Of a stretch of 46,641 bases of DNA, positions 24,115 to 35,314 are shown piece after piece. A model generated the notes under the pieces. The model saw nothing but the letters and a program-made list of their open reading frames with translations. It was not told the DNA's origin and ran no database searches. Position 1 is the first letter of the stretch, and each line of letters begins with the position of its first letter. This DNA comes from an uncultured Clostridia bacterium (GTDB taxonomy: Bacteria > Bacillota > Clostridia > Oscillospirales > CAG-272): positions 1-46,641 of the forward strand of contig CAMJPL010000022.1 of the NCBI GenBank assembly GCA_946407735.1, written 5' to 3'. A program made the translations under genes and the position numbers.

Positions 24115-26211
24115 TTATTTTCCGGCGCGGCGGAGAGTCAGCGTCTCGCCCGCCGTCGTTTCAATCACCGTGATCTGCTCGGTGAGCGGTATCGTCTCGT
24201 CTCCCCGGACGACGCAGTAGCCGTCGCCCGGCTTCTCTATGCGGAGGACGCGTCCCTTCTCGCTTCTTATCACGGCTGAGATCTCGCCGCCGATGACACT
24301 TCCGTCGACGACGAACGCCCCGAACGCCCTGAGGCCCTTGAACGACGCGTCGCGGCTGACGTCCCAGCAGGGGAAGAGGCGGATTATGTCCTCATAGCTC
24401 TGCAGCAGCATCTCGCAGACGGTCGCCGGTATCGCCGCGCTGTTCTCGAGGCCTCCGCCGCCGTAGCGGAACATGCCGTTCGGAAGAGAACGCTTTTCGA
24501 TGACCTCGCGGATGTGCGATATAAGCTCGGCGGGATCGTATTCCAGCCTCGCCGCCATCGGGTAGTATGAGCAGAAGCGGTTGTGGCTGTCCCAGATCGA
24601 AAGCCGCCTGTGCGTGTTCTTCGTCACGCTGAAGAGCCACGGGGAAGTGTATTTCCCGACACGGCCGGAAAGATAGGCGTACTCGATGGTAAGCTCGTTC
24701 AGCGCCTCGCAGCCGTCCTTGCTTCTCAGCATCTCTTTACCGTCGAGCAGGAATGCGTCGGCGTCGGGAGTGTGATCGAGTATGTGCCGCCATTTCGGGA
24801 TCCTGTCCTCGTTTTCCCCGAGTTCGGACGATATGTCGATCATCAGCTTCATCAGCATCTTGACCAGGCCCCGCGAGATTATCGGGTTCTTGTCGTCGTG
24901 CCCCTCCGGCATAGCGTCCGGCCCGGCGTACCAGCAGACCTCGTTCAGCGCGTCGTTGTATATCTGGTACTCGCCGTCCTCGAAGACGAGATAATTCTCC
25001 CAGAACTCGGCGACGGAGAGCAGGAAATCGTAGTATTCGCGCCGGGCGAAGTCTTTGTCTCTCGTCGAGTACCAGTGCATCATCGGTATGACGGCGGCGT
25101 AGGCGCCGTTGCTCTTCTGACCGTGGAAGAGATGCCCGTGCTCCTTCGTGTCGGGGCGAAGGTCAGTCTCGAGTCCGAGCGGGCCGAGCCCGACCGGGAA
25201 CAGCGAGCCCTTTATGCCGAGAAATTCCTCCGACCAGCGCTTCGCGAGCGGCAGATAGTCGTTTATCGGCGACGAGTAGCATTCGATGAGCTCGGGATGG
25301 TTCGCCGCCGAGAGGGCGTAGAATGGAGCCTGATAGTTGTAGTTCAGATGGTAGTCGCCGAACCAGCCCATGCCGTCCGATGTGCAGTAGGCGCCCCAGA
25401 GGCCGGGCGGGAACTTCTTGTTACGCGCGGTGCAGGCGACGGCGTAGATCCCGGCGTACCAGTAAAGCTCGAGGTCGCTGTCGGGAAGATTGACGGCGCT
25501 CTTCGACCAGAAATCACGCCACCACTCCGCGTGATCGGAAAGGAGCCTTACGGCGTCTTCTTCCGTCATCGCCGATATCTTCTCTGTCGTCTGCGCCTTC
25601 CACGCGGCGGTGTCGTGACTTGTCGCGACGCATACCGCCCACAGCGACTTCTCGCGCCCGGCGGCGCGGGAGCGGGAGATCCGGCGCAGGGCGCATATGC
25701 CGTATGACGGGAAGCGTAGCTGAGGCGAGTCGAAGCCGCGCACGGTATAGCATACGTCCCCCTCCGAGCCGAGCTCGGTAACGGCGTCCGAGCCTTCGAG
25801 CGGAAGGAGCGACACCGACGCCGACGACTGGACAGGGCGGTCGAGCTCGAGCAGGATCGTGTTGTCCGTCGCGCAGACGGTTATCTTAAGCGATACCGAC
25901 AGCTTTCCCGCCGTCAGGCAGAGGGATATCCGACATTCGTCTATATCCTGCTCGGCGAGATAATCGGCGTAGGCCATCTGCGGCAGCAGCAGCTCGATAA
26001 GGCCGAGAGGGGCTATGCCGCCACGGTTTTCGGTGTACACCCGCCCGTCGGCCTTCCAGAAATCGGCCTTACCGATATATATCCTTACCCTGTCCGGCCC
26101 TCCGGCGAGCGTCGCGGTGACGTCGCCGTTGCCTGTCACCGCGCCGTCCGGCAGAGCCGTCGACGGCGTTTTCTTCGCCGGATGGGTCATCCTGAATATG
26201 TGTTTTCCCAT
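24115..26211 (-). CDS. GH95-like glycoside hydrolase (fucosidase/galactosidase family)
   Basis: A 698-residue cytoplasmic enzyme. The N-terminal domain carries ALPDGAVTGNGDVTATL and IYIGKADFWK, like the GNG and SRxDxW landmarks of GH95 and DUF5703 proteins. The (alpha/alpha)6 barrel has GLWGAYCTSDGMGWFGDYHLNYN near residue 270, NAYAAV-like and WYAGPDAM segments and, later, SIWDSHNRFCSYYP. Family members cleave alpha-linked fucose or galactose with an Asn-activated water, but the catalytic residues were not confirmed here. It is the first gene behind the promoter at 26274, followed by the SGNH hydrolase. It is a distant relative of the gene at 7640 by architecture. Confidence 0.72.
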   Translation of the reverse strand: MGKHIFRMTHPAKKTPSTALPDGAVTGNGDVTATLAGGPDRVRIYIGKADFWKADGRVYTENRGGIAPLGLIELLLPQMAYADYLAEQDIDECRISLCLTAGKLSVSLKITVCATDNTILLELDRPVQSSASVSLLPLEGSDAVTELGSEGDVCYTVRGFDSPQLRFPSYGICALRRISRSRAAGREKSLWAVCVATSHDTAAWKAQTTEKISAMTEEDAVRLLSDHAEWWRDFWSKSAVNLPDSDLELYWYAGIYAVACTARNKKFPPGLWGAYCTSDGMGWFGDYHLNYNYQAPFYALSAANHPELIECYSSPINDYLPLAKRWSEEFLGIKGSLFPVGLGPLGLETDLRPDTKEHGHLFHGQKSNGAYAAVIPMMHWYSTRDKDFARREYYDFLLSVAEFWENYLVFEDGEYQIYNDALNEVCWYAGPDAMPEGHDDKNPIISRGLVKMLMKLMIDISSELGENEDRIPKWRHILDHTPDADAFLLDGKEMLRSKDGCEALNELTIEYAYLSGRVGKYTSPWLFSVTKNTHRRLSIWDSHNRFCSYYPMAARLEYDPAELISHIREVIEKRSLPNGMFRYGGGGLENSAAIPATVCEMLLQSYEDIIRLFPCWDVSRDASFKGLRAFGAFVVDGSVIGGEISAVIRSEKGRVLRIEKPGDGYCVVRGDETIPLTEQITVIETTAGETLTLRRAGK

Positions 26212-26273
26212 GTCGCTTTCCTCATGCGGTTATGCCCATCGTTTTCCCCCTAAGAGACGGGGAGCCATCATTA

Positions 26274-26302
26274 ATTATACCAGACGCCGGGCGTTTTGTC
26301 AA
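26274..26302 (-). promoter_or_regulatory. Promoter of the GH95-like operon with candidate operator
   Basis: Consensus TTGACA and TATAAT, 17-bp spacer, on the minus strand. The spacer holds CGCCCGGCG, the same near-palindrome (in the other sense) as at the GH36 promoter. Confidence 0.85.
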
Positions 26303-26372
26303 CTCCGGAAGCCAAAAAGACGTCGGACCACATCTTCGCTCCGAAATTCTTCATACTTTTTTCACTATTCGC

Positions 26373-26401
26373 TTGACAAAGGAGGTAAAATAATGTATAA
26401 T
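26373..26401 (+). promoter_or_regulatory. Promoter of the tandem-repeat surface protein
   Basis: Consensus TTGACA (26373-26378) and TATAAT (26396-26401), 17-bp spacer. It is about 70 bp from the divergent GH95-like promoter and leaves a leader of about 50 nt. Confidence 0.88.
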
Positions 26402-26457
26402 TGTCTTAGAAATTGCCCCGGTATGCGGGGCTTAGCGAACGAAAGGATGATTCATCG

Positions 26458-28011
26458 ATGAAAAAGAAGATCTCTGTTCTTCTCGGCGCGCTGATGATAA
26501 TATCTCTTATCGGCACGCTGAGCGTCGGCAGCTTCGCCGCCGACCCGTCAATGCTGTGGGATTTCGGCGACGCCGAATACAAGCTCACAAGCGAAAACGT
26601 GCTGTCCTGGGAAGCCAAGGACGGCTACATGACATTTACCGCGTCCGGTCCCGACCCGTACGTCAGAGTGGTCCAGGACGTTGAGGACGTGAACGTCCTG
26701 CAGTGGTGCAAGGTCCGCTGCAAGAACAACTCCAAGGTGGCGGCGATCGAGCTGTTCGCCTCAACCGACGGCGACGGCCACTCCCTCGCCGGACCGGAGT
26801 GCACGCACATCAACCTCTATCCCGACGCCGACAACTGGCGCACCTACGTCGTATATCTGCCGAACGCCAACATCTTCACCTCGACCAACATAAAGGGCAG
26901 TGAGATCGACGCCTGGAACTGGCAGGGCAAGTCCGACTTCATCCGCCTCGACCCGATGTGGAACGAAGGTGACGGCGCCACCGAGGACGGCGACAATATC
27001 GACATCGACTATATCGCTTTCTTCCCGGACAAGGCTTCCGCCGTGTCCTTCCGCGCCGATCAGGACTATAAGATCACTCCCGTCGAGTTCGAGTACAGCA
27101 CTATGGAACCCGACATGAACGCCAGCCTGGTATGGGACTTCGGCAAGAACACCGGCGACGAGGTCACCGCCGCCATGAACGCCCAGAACGCCTTCTCCAA
27201 CTGCGATTACGACGTCAATGAGAAGGATTCCGCCGCCTTCATCGCCCGCGGCCTCGACCCGAACATCATGATCCCGGTCTCCGTCGGCGACGTTTCCGCC
27301 ATCCAGTGGGCTAAGGTCCGCGTGAAGAACACCTCGCCGGCTACCGCCATCGAGCTCTTCGCCAAGACCGACGGCGACGGACACGGACTCTCCGGCCCGG
27401 AGTGCACGCACATCTACATGGTCCCGAACACCGAGGAATGGATGACCTACATCGTCTATCTGCCGAACGCCAACATCTACACCTCCACCAACATCAAGGG
27501 CACGGCTCTTGACGCCTGGAACTGGCAGGGCATGTGCGACGGCATCCGTCTCGATCCGATGTGGCAGGGAGCCGACGGCGACATGGCCGACGGCGACACC
27601 ATCCAGATCGACTACATAGCCTTCTTTGAGACCAAGGAGGCCGCCGAGAACTTCCGCAAGCGTCAGGATTCCGCCGTCGTTCCGGTAGAGTTCGAGAACG
27701 GCACCGATCTGCCCGATCTGTCCGCCGCCGCTGCGTCTCTTACCGCGGCCGCCGAAGAGGTCGTCGAGGACGTCAAGGAAGCCGCAGAGAACGCCGCGGA
27801 AGCCGTCGGGGACGCCGCCGAGGCAGTCGGCGAGGCCGCCGAGGGAGCCGTCGAGGCTGTCGGCGAAGCCGCGGCGAACACCGCCGAGACCGTTAAGGAA
27901 GCCGCTTCCGGCGCCAACACGGGCCTCATCATCGGCATCGTCATCGCCTGCGTCGTCGTGATCGCCGCCGTCGTGGCCTTCATCGTCAGCAAGAATAAGA
28001 AGAAAGAATAA
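26458..28011 (+). CDS. Membrane-anchored surface protein with two tandem beta-domains and Ala-rich stalk
   Basis: A 517-residue protein from ATG 26458 (AAAGGA ten bases upstream). It has a signal peptide ending near SFAAD, two tandem copies of a domain of about 190 residues, an Ala/Glu/Val-rich stalk of about 60 residues with recurrent EAVGEAA units, a transmembrane helix and a NKKKE tail. Each domain has the same order of landmarks: LWDFG, IELFA-TDGDGH, GPECTHI, a YVVYLPNANI-like strand, STNIKG, AWNWQG, IRLDPMW and IDYIAFF. The shape resembles carbohydrate-binding jelly-roll modules, suggesting a glycan-binding surface protein, but I know no exact family. It precedes a GH20-like gene; a terminator separates them. 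Confidence 0.8.
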   Translation: MKKKISVLLGALMIISLIGTLSVGSFAADPSMLWDFGDAEYKLTSENVLSWEAKDGYMTFTASGPDPYVRVVQDVEDVNVLQWCKVRCKNNSKVAAIELFASTDGDGHSLAGPECTHINLYPDADNWRTYVVYLPNANIFTSTNIKGSEIDAWNWQGKSDFIRLDPMWNEGDGATEDGDNIDIDYIAFFPDKASAVSFRADQDYKITPVEFEYSTMEPDMNASLVWDFGKNTGDEVTAAMNAQNAFSNCDYDVNEKDSAAFIARGLDPNIMIPVSVGDVSAIQWAKVRVKNTSPATAIELFAKTDGDGHGLSGPECTHIYMVPNTEEWMTYIVYLPNANIYTSTNIKGTALDAWNWQGMCDGIRLDPMWQGADGDMADGDTIQIDYIAFFETKEAAENFRKRQDSAVVPVEFENGTDLPDLSAAAASLTAAAEEVVEDVKEAAENAAEAVGDAAEAVGEAAEGAVEAVGEAAANTAETVKEAASGANTGLIIGIVIACVVVIAAVVAFIVSKNKKKE

Positions 28012-28030
28012 TCATTTCCGATGATCGGCA

Positions 28031-28063
28031 GCAGGGAGGGGCGATCCCCTCCCTGCCGTTTTT
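28031..28063 (+). terminator. Terminator after the tandem-repeat surface protein
   Basis: Perfect 11-bp stem (GCAGGGAGGGG with CCCCTCCCTGC, loop CGAT) followed after two bases by five T. Confidence 0.88.
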
Positions 28064-28106
28064 CGTAAAACAAACCGATATAAAAGCAAAGCAGGAGAAA
28101 ACCTCA

Positions 28107-29456
28107 ATGGAATTCACAAAGGATCATCCCGAAAAGCGATGGGTGATAGTCTCGCCCGATTACATAAGGGACAAGGCGGCGGTGCACGCCGTCTCGGCGG
28201 CGCTGAGAGCCCTTCTGCCGTATATCCCGCCGGTGCTCGGCGCCGAGCCGGAAGATGACTGCGCCATTGTAAGCGTCTTCACCGATCCGTCGCTCGAAGA
28301 AGACAGGATAAGCGTCGACGTGTCGGGCGACAGGGTGAAGATATCCGGCGGCTCGCCGGTGTCCGTCATGTATGCCGCCTTCGATTTCTGCGACGGCTGG
28401 CTTCTGCCGCTCGTCTCGCGGCGCGCAAGCTCAAGGCTCCTTATCGACGCGAAGCTGCCGGAGCATCACCTGTCGTCCCGACCCGCGATATCCTCGCGCG
28501 GCGTCTGGACGTGGGGACACGTGATATACGATTACAGGAGCTATCTCTATGCCATGGCGCGGCTCAAGCTGAACCGGATAACGATCTGGAACGACTTCGC
28601 GCCGGTGAACGGACGCGACGTCGTCGATTACGCCCGCTCGCTCGGCATATCGGTGATCTGGGGCTATTCGTGGGGCTGGGGCGAGGATATCGACATCTCC
28701 GACCCTGAGTCGCTGGAGCGGATGCGCCGCACCGTCATGGAGCGCACCGAGCGGTATCTTTCCCTTGGCGGCGACGGGATATATTTCCAGCTATTCACCG
28801 AGACGACCGACGAGTACAAAAACGGACTGCTCATCGCCGCCGAGGCGGTGAGATGGGTGAACACGATATCCGACGATCTCCTGAAAAGGTGGCCGGAGCT
28901 CAAAATAGAGTTCGGCCTGCACGCGATATCTGTAAATAAGCATCTCGACATCATCTCCGGCGTCGATCCCCGCGTGACGATATACTGGGAGGACTGCGGC
29001 GGCTTCCCGTGGTGGTACGACGTCGCCGATCTCGACGATAAGACCGCCGAGTTCACACGCGATATCTGCCGCCTGCGCGGCGGGAAGGGCTACGGCGGGG
29101 TTCTCAAGGGGCAGACGAACCTCGACTGGTCGCTGTTCGAGCATCAGACCGGGCCGTGCGTCCTCGGCGAGAGCCGTGCGGAGGAGACGGAGTCGAAAAA
29201 GCTCCTTCGCGATACATGGCGGAGGGACGATCAGAGCCGCTGGGCGCAGTTCGGCGGCAGCCTGCTGAAAACGGTGTCGATAATCGCGCGGGAATGCCCC
29301 GGCGCGTCGCTCGAGACGCTTACCGAGGACAACCTGATAGAGAACGGCATCCCTCTGCCGCTCGCCCTGTTCGCCGCCGCCTGCTGGGATCCCGGCCGCG
29401 ATTTCCCGGCTCTGCTCGCCGAGACGATGCGCCGCGGCGGCGTGAGGCTGGCGTAG
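28107..29456 (+). CDS. GH20-like TIM-barrel protein
   Basis: A 449-residue protein without signal peptide. Residues 1-125 look like the small alpha/beta domain that precedes hexosaminidase-type barrels (VSVMYAAFDFCDGWLLP). The barrel starts at about 128 with ISSRGVWTWGHVIYDYRSYLYAMARLKLNRITIWND and shows ISVIWGYSWGWGEDID, DGIYFQLFTETTDE and VTIYWEDCGGFPWWYD. The canonical GH20 Asp-Glu pair (GGDE) is not seen; the nearest candidate is the acidic FTETTDE. It may therefore be a different clan member or use other residues. The AGGAG site fits ATG 28107. Likely role: intracellular glycan breakdown. Family assignment is tentative. Confidence 0.6.
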   Translation: MEFTKDHPEKRWVIVSPDYIRDKAAVHAVSAALRALLPYIPPVLGAEPEDDCAIVSVFTDPSLEEDRISVDVSGDRVKISGGSPVSVMYAAFDFCDGWLLPLVSRRASSRLLIDAKLPEHHLSSRPAISSRGVWTWGHVIYDYRSYLYAMARLKLNRITIWNDFAPVNGRDVVDYARSLGISVIWGYSWGWGEDIDISDPESLERMRRTVMERTERYLSLGGDGIYFQLFTETTDEYKNGLLIAAEAVRWVNTISDDLLKRWPELKIEFGLHAISVNKHLDIISGVDPRVTIYWEDCGGFPWWYDVADLDDKTAEFTRDICRLRGGKGYGGVLKGQTNLDWSLFEHQTGPCVLGESRAEETESKKLLRDTWRRDDQSRWAQFGGSLLKTVSIIARECPGASLETLTEDNLIENGIPLPLALFAAACWDPGRDFPALLAETMRRGGVRLA

Positions 29457-29461
29457 CGCAA

Positions 29462-29505
29462 TTTACAAAAACCGCCTTTCATTTTACGTCCGCCGGTGAT
29501 ATAAT
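29462..29505 (+). promoter_or_regulatory. Extended -10 promoter of the 67-aa gene
   Basis: TGATATAAT with -10 at 29500-29505 and no good -35; an ATTTACAAA block lies about 30 bp upstream. The 48-bp stretch 29461-29508 is close to identical in layout to the secA promoter region. Confidence 0.6.
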
Positions 29506-29568
29506 ATAAGCGTAAGACGACATGTCTCCCCGGCGCGGGGAACGAGAGAAAGACAGGAGCGATACGTC

Positions 29569-29772
29569 ATGGCATTCTTTCCGCCGATACCGCTGATACG
29601 CAGGAATCATATCGTGAAGAAGCTGAAAGCCTGCGGCGCCGTCTCAGAGGAGACCGCGAAGACCCTCGCCGAGGCCGGGATAGTGAATCCCGACGGATTC
29701 AGAAGGATAACCGATCGCCTCATCTCAAGCGGCGTCATACACAGGACGGCGGACGGCAGGTATTATATCTGA
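29569..29772 (+). CDS. Small 67-aa protein, winged-helix-like, unknown
   Basis: A 67-residue protein with MAFFPPIPLIRRNHIVKKL at the N-terminus. It is followed by a helix-turn-helix-like run: GAVSEETAKTLAEAGI, FRRITDRLISSGVI, and a wing ending in GRYYI. The pattern of a short DNA-binding domain is suggestive only. GACAGGAG is the ribosome site. It has its own promoter and its own terminator, so it is a monocistronic gene just upstream of secA. I do not recognise a named family. Confidence 0.7.
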   Translation: MAFFPPIPLIRRNHIVKKLKACGAVSEETAKTLAEAGIVNPDGFRRITDRLISSGVIHRTADGRYYI

Positions 29773-29807
29773 GCGCCGTCATCCGATCCGATTATCGCGG
29801 CGAATAC

Positions 29808-29840
29808 GAAAAAGCGTCCGGACAAAGGGCGCTTTTTCTC
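29808..29840 (+). terminator. Terminator after the 67-aa gene
   Basis: A 12-bp stem with one wobble pair (GAAAAAGCGTCC with GGGCGCTTTTTC, 7-nt loop). The U-run is part of the stem, as in L-shaped bidirectional terminators. Confidence 0.75.
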
Positions 29841-29857
29841 GTGCGGCCGGAATATAT

Positions 29858-29901
29858 ATTTACAAATTCATCTTTCAATTCACGGCCGTGGGTGATATAA
29901 T
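29858..29901 (+). promoter_or_regulatory. Promoter of secA, extended -10 type
   Basis: GGTGATATAATATA with -10 at 29896-29901 and a poor -35 (TTTCAA at 17 bp). It is about 80 percent identical over 48 bp to the promoter region of the 67-aa gene 400 bp upstream. Confidence 0.7.
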
Positions 29902-29970
29902 ATACAATAGAGAAAATATGCCCGCATGAGGCGGGAAAATAAACGAAAAGACAAGGGAAAGCATATTTAA

Positions 29971-33060
<3,090 letters not shown>

Positions 33061-33076
33061 GAGATCATAGTCATAA

Positions 33077-33157
33077 GCAGGGGGCGGGGAACCACCTTCT
33101 GAAGAAGGTGGTTCCCCGCCCCCTGCACCCCCACCCTTCCGACAAGACTTTTTATAC
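33077..33157 (-). repeat. Dispersed palindromic element, copy 2 (reverse)
   Basis: Read on the minus strand: head GTATAAAAAGTCTTG (33157 downward), G-rich stretch with GGGTGCAGGGGG, then a perfect 23-bp hairpin (33077-33099 with 33104-33126), loop TGAA on the plus strand (TTCA on the minus). The hairpin side is 16 bp behind the secA stop. Confidence 0.9.
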
Positions 33158-33205
33158 TTTTTTAATATTCAAAAGCAAAAACTATTTGCGACCGAAATCA
33201 CTGAT

Positions 33206-33889
33206 ATGGGCTTCGGCATACTGTTTATCTCCCACATCCTGCTCTTCTTCTTCAAGGGCGTCGACGTCTTCCCGGACGTCATCGCCTACGCGCTGATGGC
33301 TTACGCGCTGAAAAAGCTGTCGCCGTACGCGCCCGGCTTCAATATGGCTTTCAGAGCCATGTACGCCGTGATCCCGCTGTCGCTCATAAGCGACGGTCTG
33401 CAGATCGCGTCCGCCGCAGGAGCGAACCTGCCGTCTCCCGTCGTCATGGCGGCGGGGATTTTGACGTCGCTTTCGATGGTGACGGTCTACTGGCTGACTC
33501 TTCTCGGCGCCGAGTATCTTTCGAAGGACGTGGGCAGGAATGAGCTGGCGGCGAGGGCGGGACGGTGCCGCGTTTACACCGCCGTATATATCGCCGTCAT
33601 GGCCTTTTACAGCCTTCATCTCCCGTTCATGGAGGAATTCGACCATTACATGGGGATAATCTACCTCATGCTCGGTCTCGGCTGGGTGATATCGCTCGGC
33701 GTGATGTTTTATTCCTGCTATATGTGGATCTGCCTTGAGGGCGACGAGGACATGCCGGAGGAGAACGGCGGCTTCCTTGACAATCTGCTTCGCAAAAAAG
33801 GCGGGAAGGACGGCATGTCGAGGGACGAGATGGTCGGGATCATCCGAGGCCCGAAAGCCGACAAGGCTGATAAGAAGAAAAGAAAATGA
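33206..33889 (+). CDS. Multi-pass membrane protein, unknown (family shared with next gene)
   Basis: A 227-residue protein with about five hydrophobic segments and a basic, charged tail ending in KKKRK. It starts with a long hydrophobic run (GFGILFISHILLFFFKG), followed by FPDVIAYALMAYALKKLS, a motif that returns twice in the next protein. The ATG at 33206 has no ribosome site and no alternative start was found nearby. Its stop overlaps the start of the next gene (ATGA), so the two are translated together. I do not recognise a described family; a two-component membrane complex is inference. Confidence 0.7.
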   Translation: MGFGILFISHILLFFFKGVDVFPDVIAYALMAYALKKLSPYAPGFNMAFRAMYAVIPLSLISDGLQIASAAGANLPSPVVMAAGILTSLSMVTVYWLTLLGAEYLSKDVGRNELAARAGRCRVYTAVYIAVMAFYSLHLPFMEEFDHYMGIIYLMLGLGWVISLGVMFYSCYMWICLEGDEDMPEENGGFLDNLLRKKGGKDGMSRDEMVGIIRGPKADKADKKKRK

Positions 33890-35253
33890 CATCTAACGTT
33901 CGGAAAAACGGCGGGCTGTTCAAATACATGGGCTTTGACCTCATCCTCGCGGGGGCGCTGTTCATGTTCAATCCGGATATCGGCGTCGCCGATTTTCTGC
34001 CCGACCTGATAGGCTGGGCGCTTATCGCCGCGGGGATGTACCGTCTGCGCGACATGGGCGACGATCTCGCGGCGGCGTACGACAGGGTGAGGAAGCTGCT
34101 GATCGTTTCGGCGGCGAGGTTTGTGATGATGATCCTCGTCCCCGGCATGGAGGACAAGGGCTACTCTCTCGTCTTCACCTTCATATTCTGCGCGGCCGAA
34201 GCCGGGCTTATGATCAGCTTCTTCAAGCACTTCTATACCGGCGTCGAGTCGCTCGCCCTGCGCGAGGGAGCGGGAGAGACTGTCAGCCGGGGATATTCCG
34301 ATCTTCGGATCACGACGGCGGTCTTCGCCGTCGTGCGCGCGGCGTTCAATCTGCTGCCCGAGCTGAAATACCTGTCGATGTCCGATTACGAGGGCGAGAT
34401 AACGGCGTTCGGTACCTTCGATCTGGCGAACTACCCGACCGCCCTGCTGGTGATCAACATATTCTTCGCCGGGATCGCCGGTCTTGTCTGGCTTCTGCTG
34501 CTTGTACCGTGGATGCGCCGGATCATCGCCGACAAAAGCTTCATCGAGGCGCTGAGATCGAGATACGAGACGGGCGTCGGCTCCGACTCGCTGCTTCTTG
34601 AGCACCGCCGGCTGAGACTGCTGCTTGTCACGCTCGGCATCGGCTTCGGCATGTACGCCGATGTCTTCCTTGACGGCATAAACTACGTTCCCGACTTCAT
34701 CGGCACCATAGTCATACTGATCGGCCTCATCGCCGCCGGACGCGAACTCGAAAATGCGAAGCGGGTGAAAACGGCGGCTCTGATACTGCTGCCGATAAAC
34801 GTCGCGGTGTGGATAATCGGCCTTGTCACGGCTAAATTTTACACCTACAACGTCTTCCGCGTCTTCGATGCGCTGTACGGCGTGATAGGTCTTACCGCCG
34901 CAGCAGCAGCCGAGGCCGCCGTCACGGTGTGGATGGCGTATGAGGTGTCGAAAGGGATGCGCGTCGTCATCCGCGACAGGTGCGGAGAGCTCGACGACCC
35001 GCGCTTCACCAAGCTCACCGAGCGCAAAAAGGCGATGCAGAGCGGTCTTTACCGCGCGGCCATCTTCTTCGTCGTCATGTCGGCGATATCGGCGCTGTCG
35101 TCGGTGATAAACTGCTTCGGGATGTACGCGCTGGAATTCTACTGGATGCTGAACACCGCTATCGGCGTCGTTTACGTCGTCTCCGTCGTCTGGCTCTTCT
35201 CCGGGATCTACACTCAGATCAACGTGAGATGGAGGTCGCTGAGAGGCGAGTGA
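33886..35253 (+). CDS. Multi-pass membrane protein with internal repeat, unknown
   Basis: A 455-residue protein with roughly ten predicted membrane segments. The N-terminal half (KYMGFDLILAGALFMFNP, then FLPDLIGWALIAAGMYRLRD) and the C-terminal half (LGIGFGMYADVFLDGI, then VPDFIGTIVILIGLIAAG) carry the same landmark: a hydrophobic opening, PD-hydrophobic-IG and a second helix ending in charged residues. The protein before it shows one such unit. The pair therefore looks like a one-unit and a two-unit version of the same fold, made by duplication. Coupling by ATGA overlap. No transport or catalytic signature recognised; function unknown. Confidence 0.72.
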   Translation: MTSNVRKNGGLFKYMGFDLILAGALFMFNPDIGVADFLPDLIGWALIAAGMYRLRDMGDDLAAAYDRVRKLLIVSAARFVMMILVPGMEDKGYSLVFTFIFCAAEAGLMISFFKHFYTGVESLALREGAGETVSRGYSDLRITTAVFAVVRAAFNLLPELKYLSMSDYEGEITAFGTFDLANYPTALLVINIFFAGIAGLVWLLLLVPWMRRIIADKSFIEALRSRYETGVGSDSLLLEHRRLRLLLVTLGIGFGMYADVFLDGINYVPDFIGTIVILIGLIAAGRELENAKRVKTAALILLPINVAVWIIGLVTAKFYTYNVFRVFDALYGVIGLTAAAAAEAAVTVWMAYEVSKGMRVVIRDRCGELDDPRFTKLTERKKAMQSGLYRAAIFFVVMSAISALSSVINCFGMYALEFYWMLNTAIGVVYVVSVVWLFSGIYTQINVRWRSLRGE

Positions 35254-35314
35254 CGGATGCGCGATCACGTCTCCGTCTTTTCCGAAAATGGCTTCTTACG
35301 CTTAATATATTTCA

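Noticed and set aside
33077..33157. Palindromic elements as ordinary intrinsic terminators
   Set aside because: The hairpins are not followed at once by a U-run. Copies at 37432, 42792 and 44620 lie inside transcripts in front of genes, and copies 1 and 7 stand beside genuine terminators.
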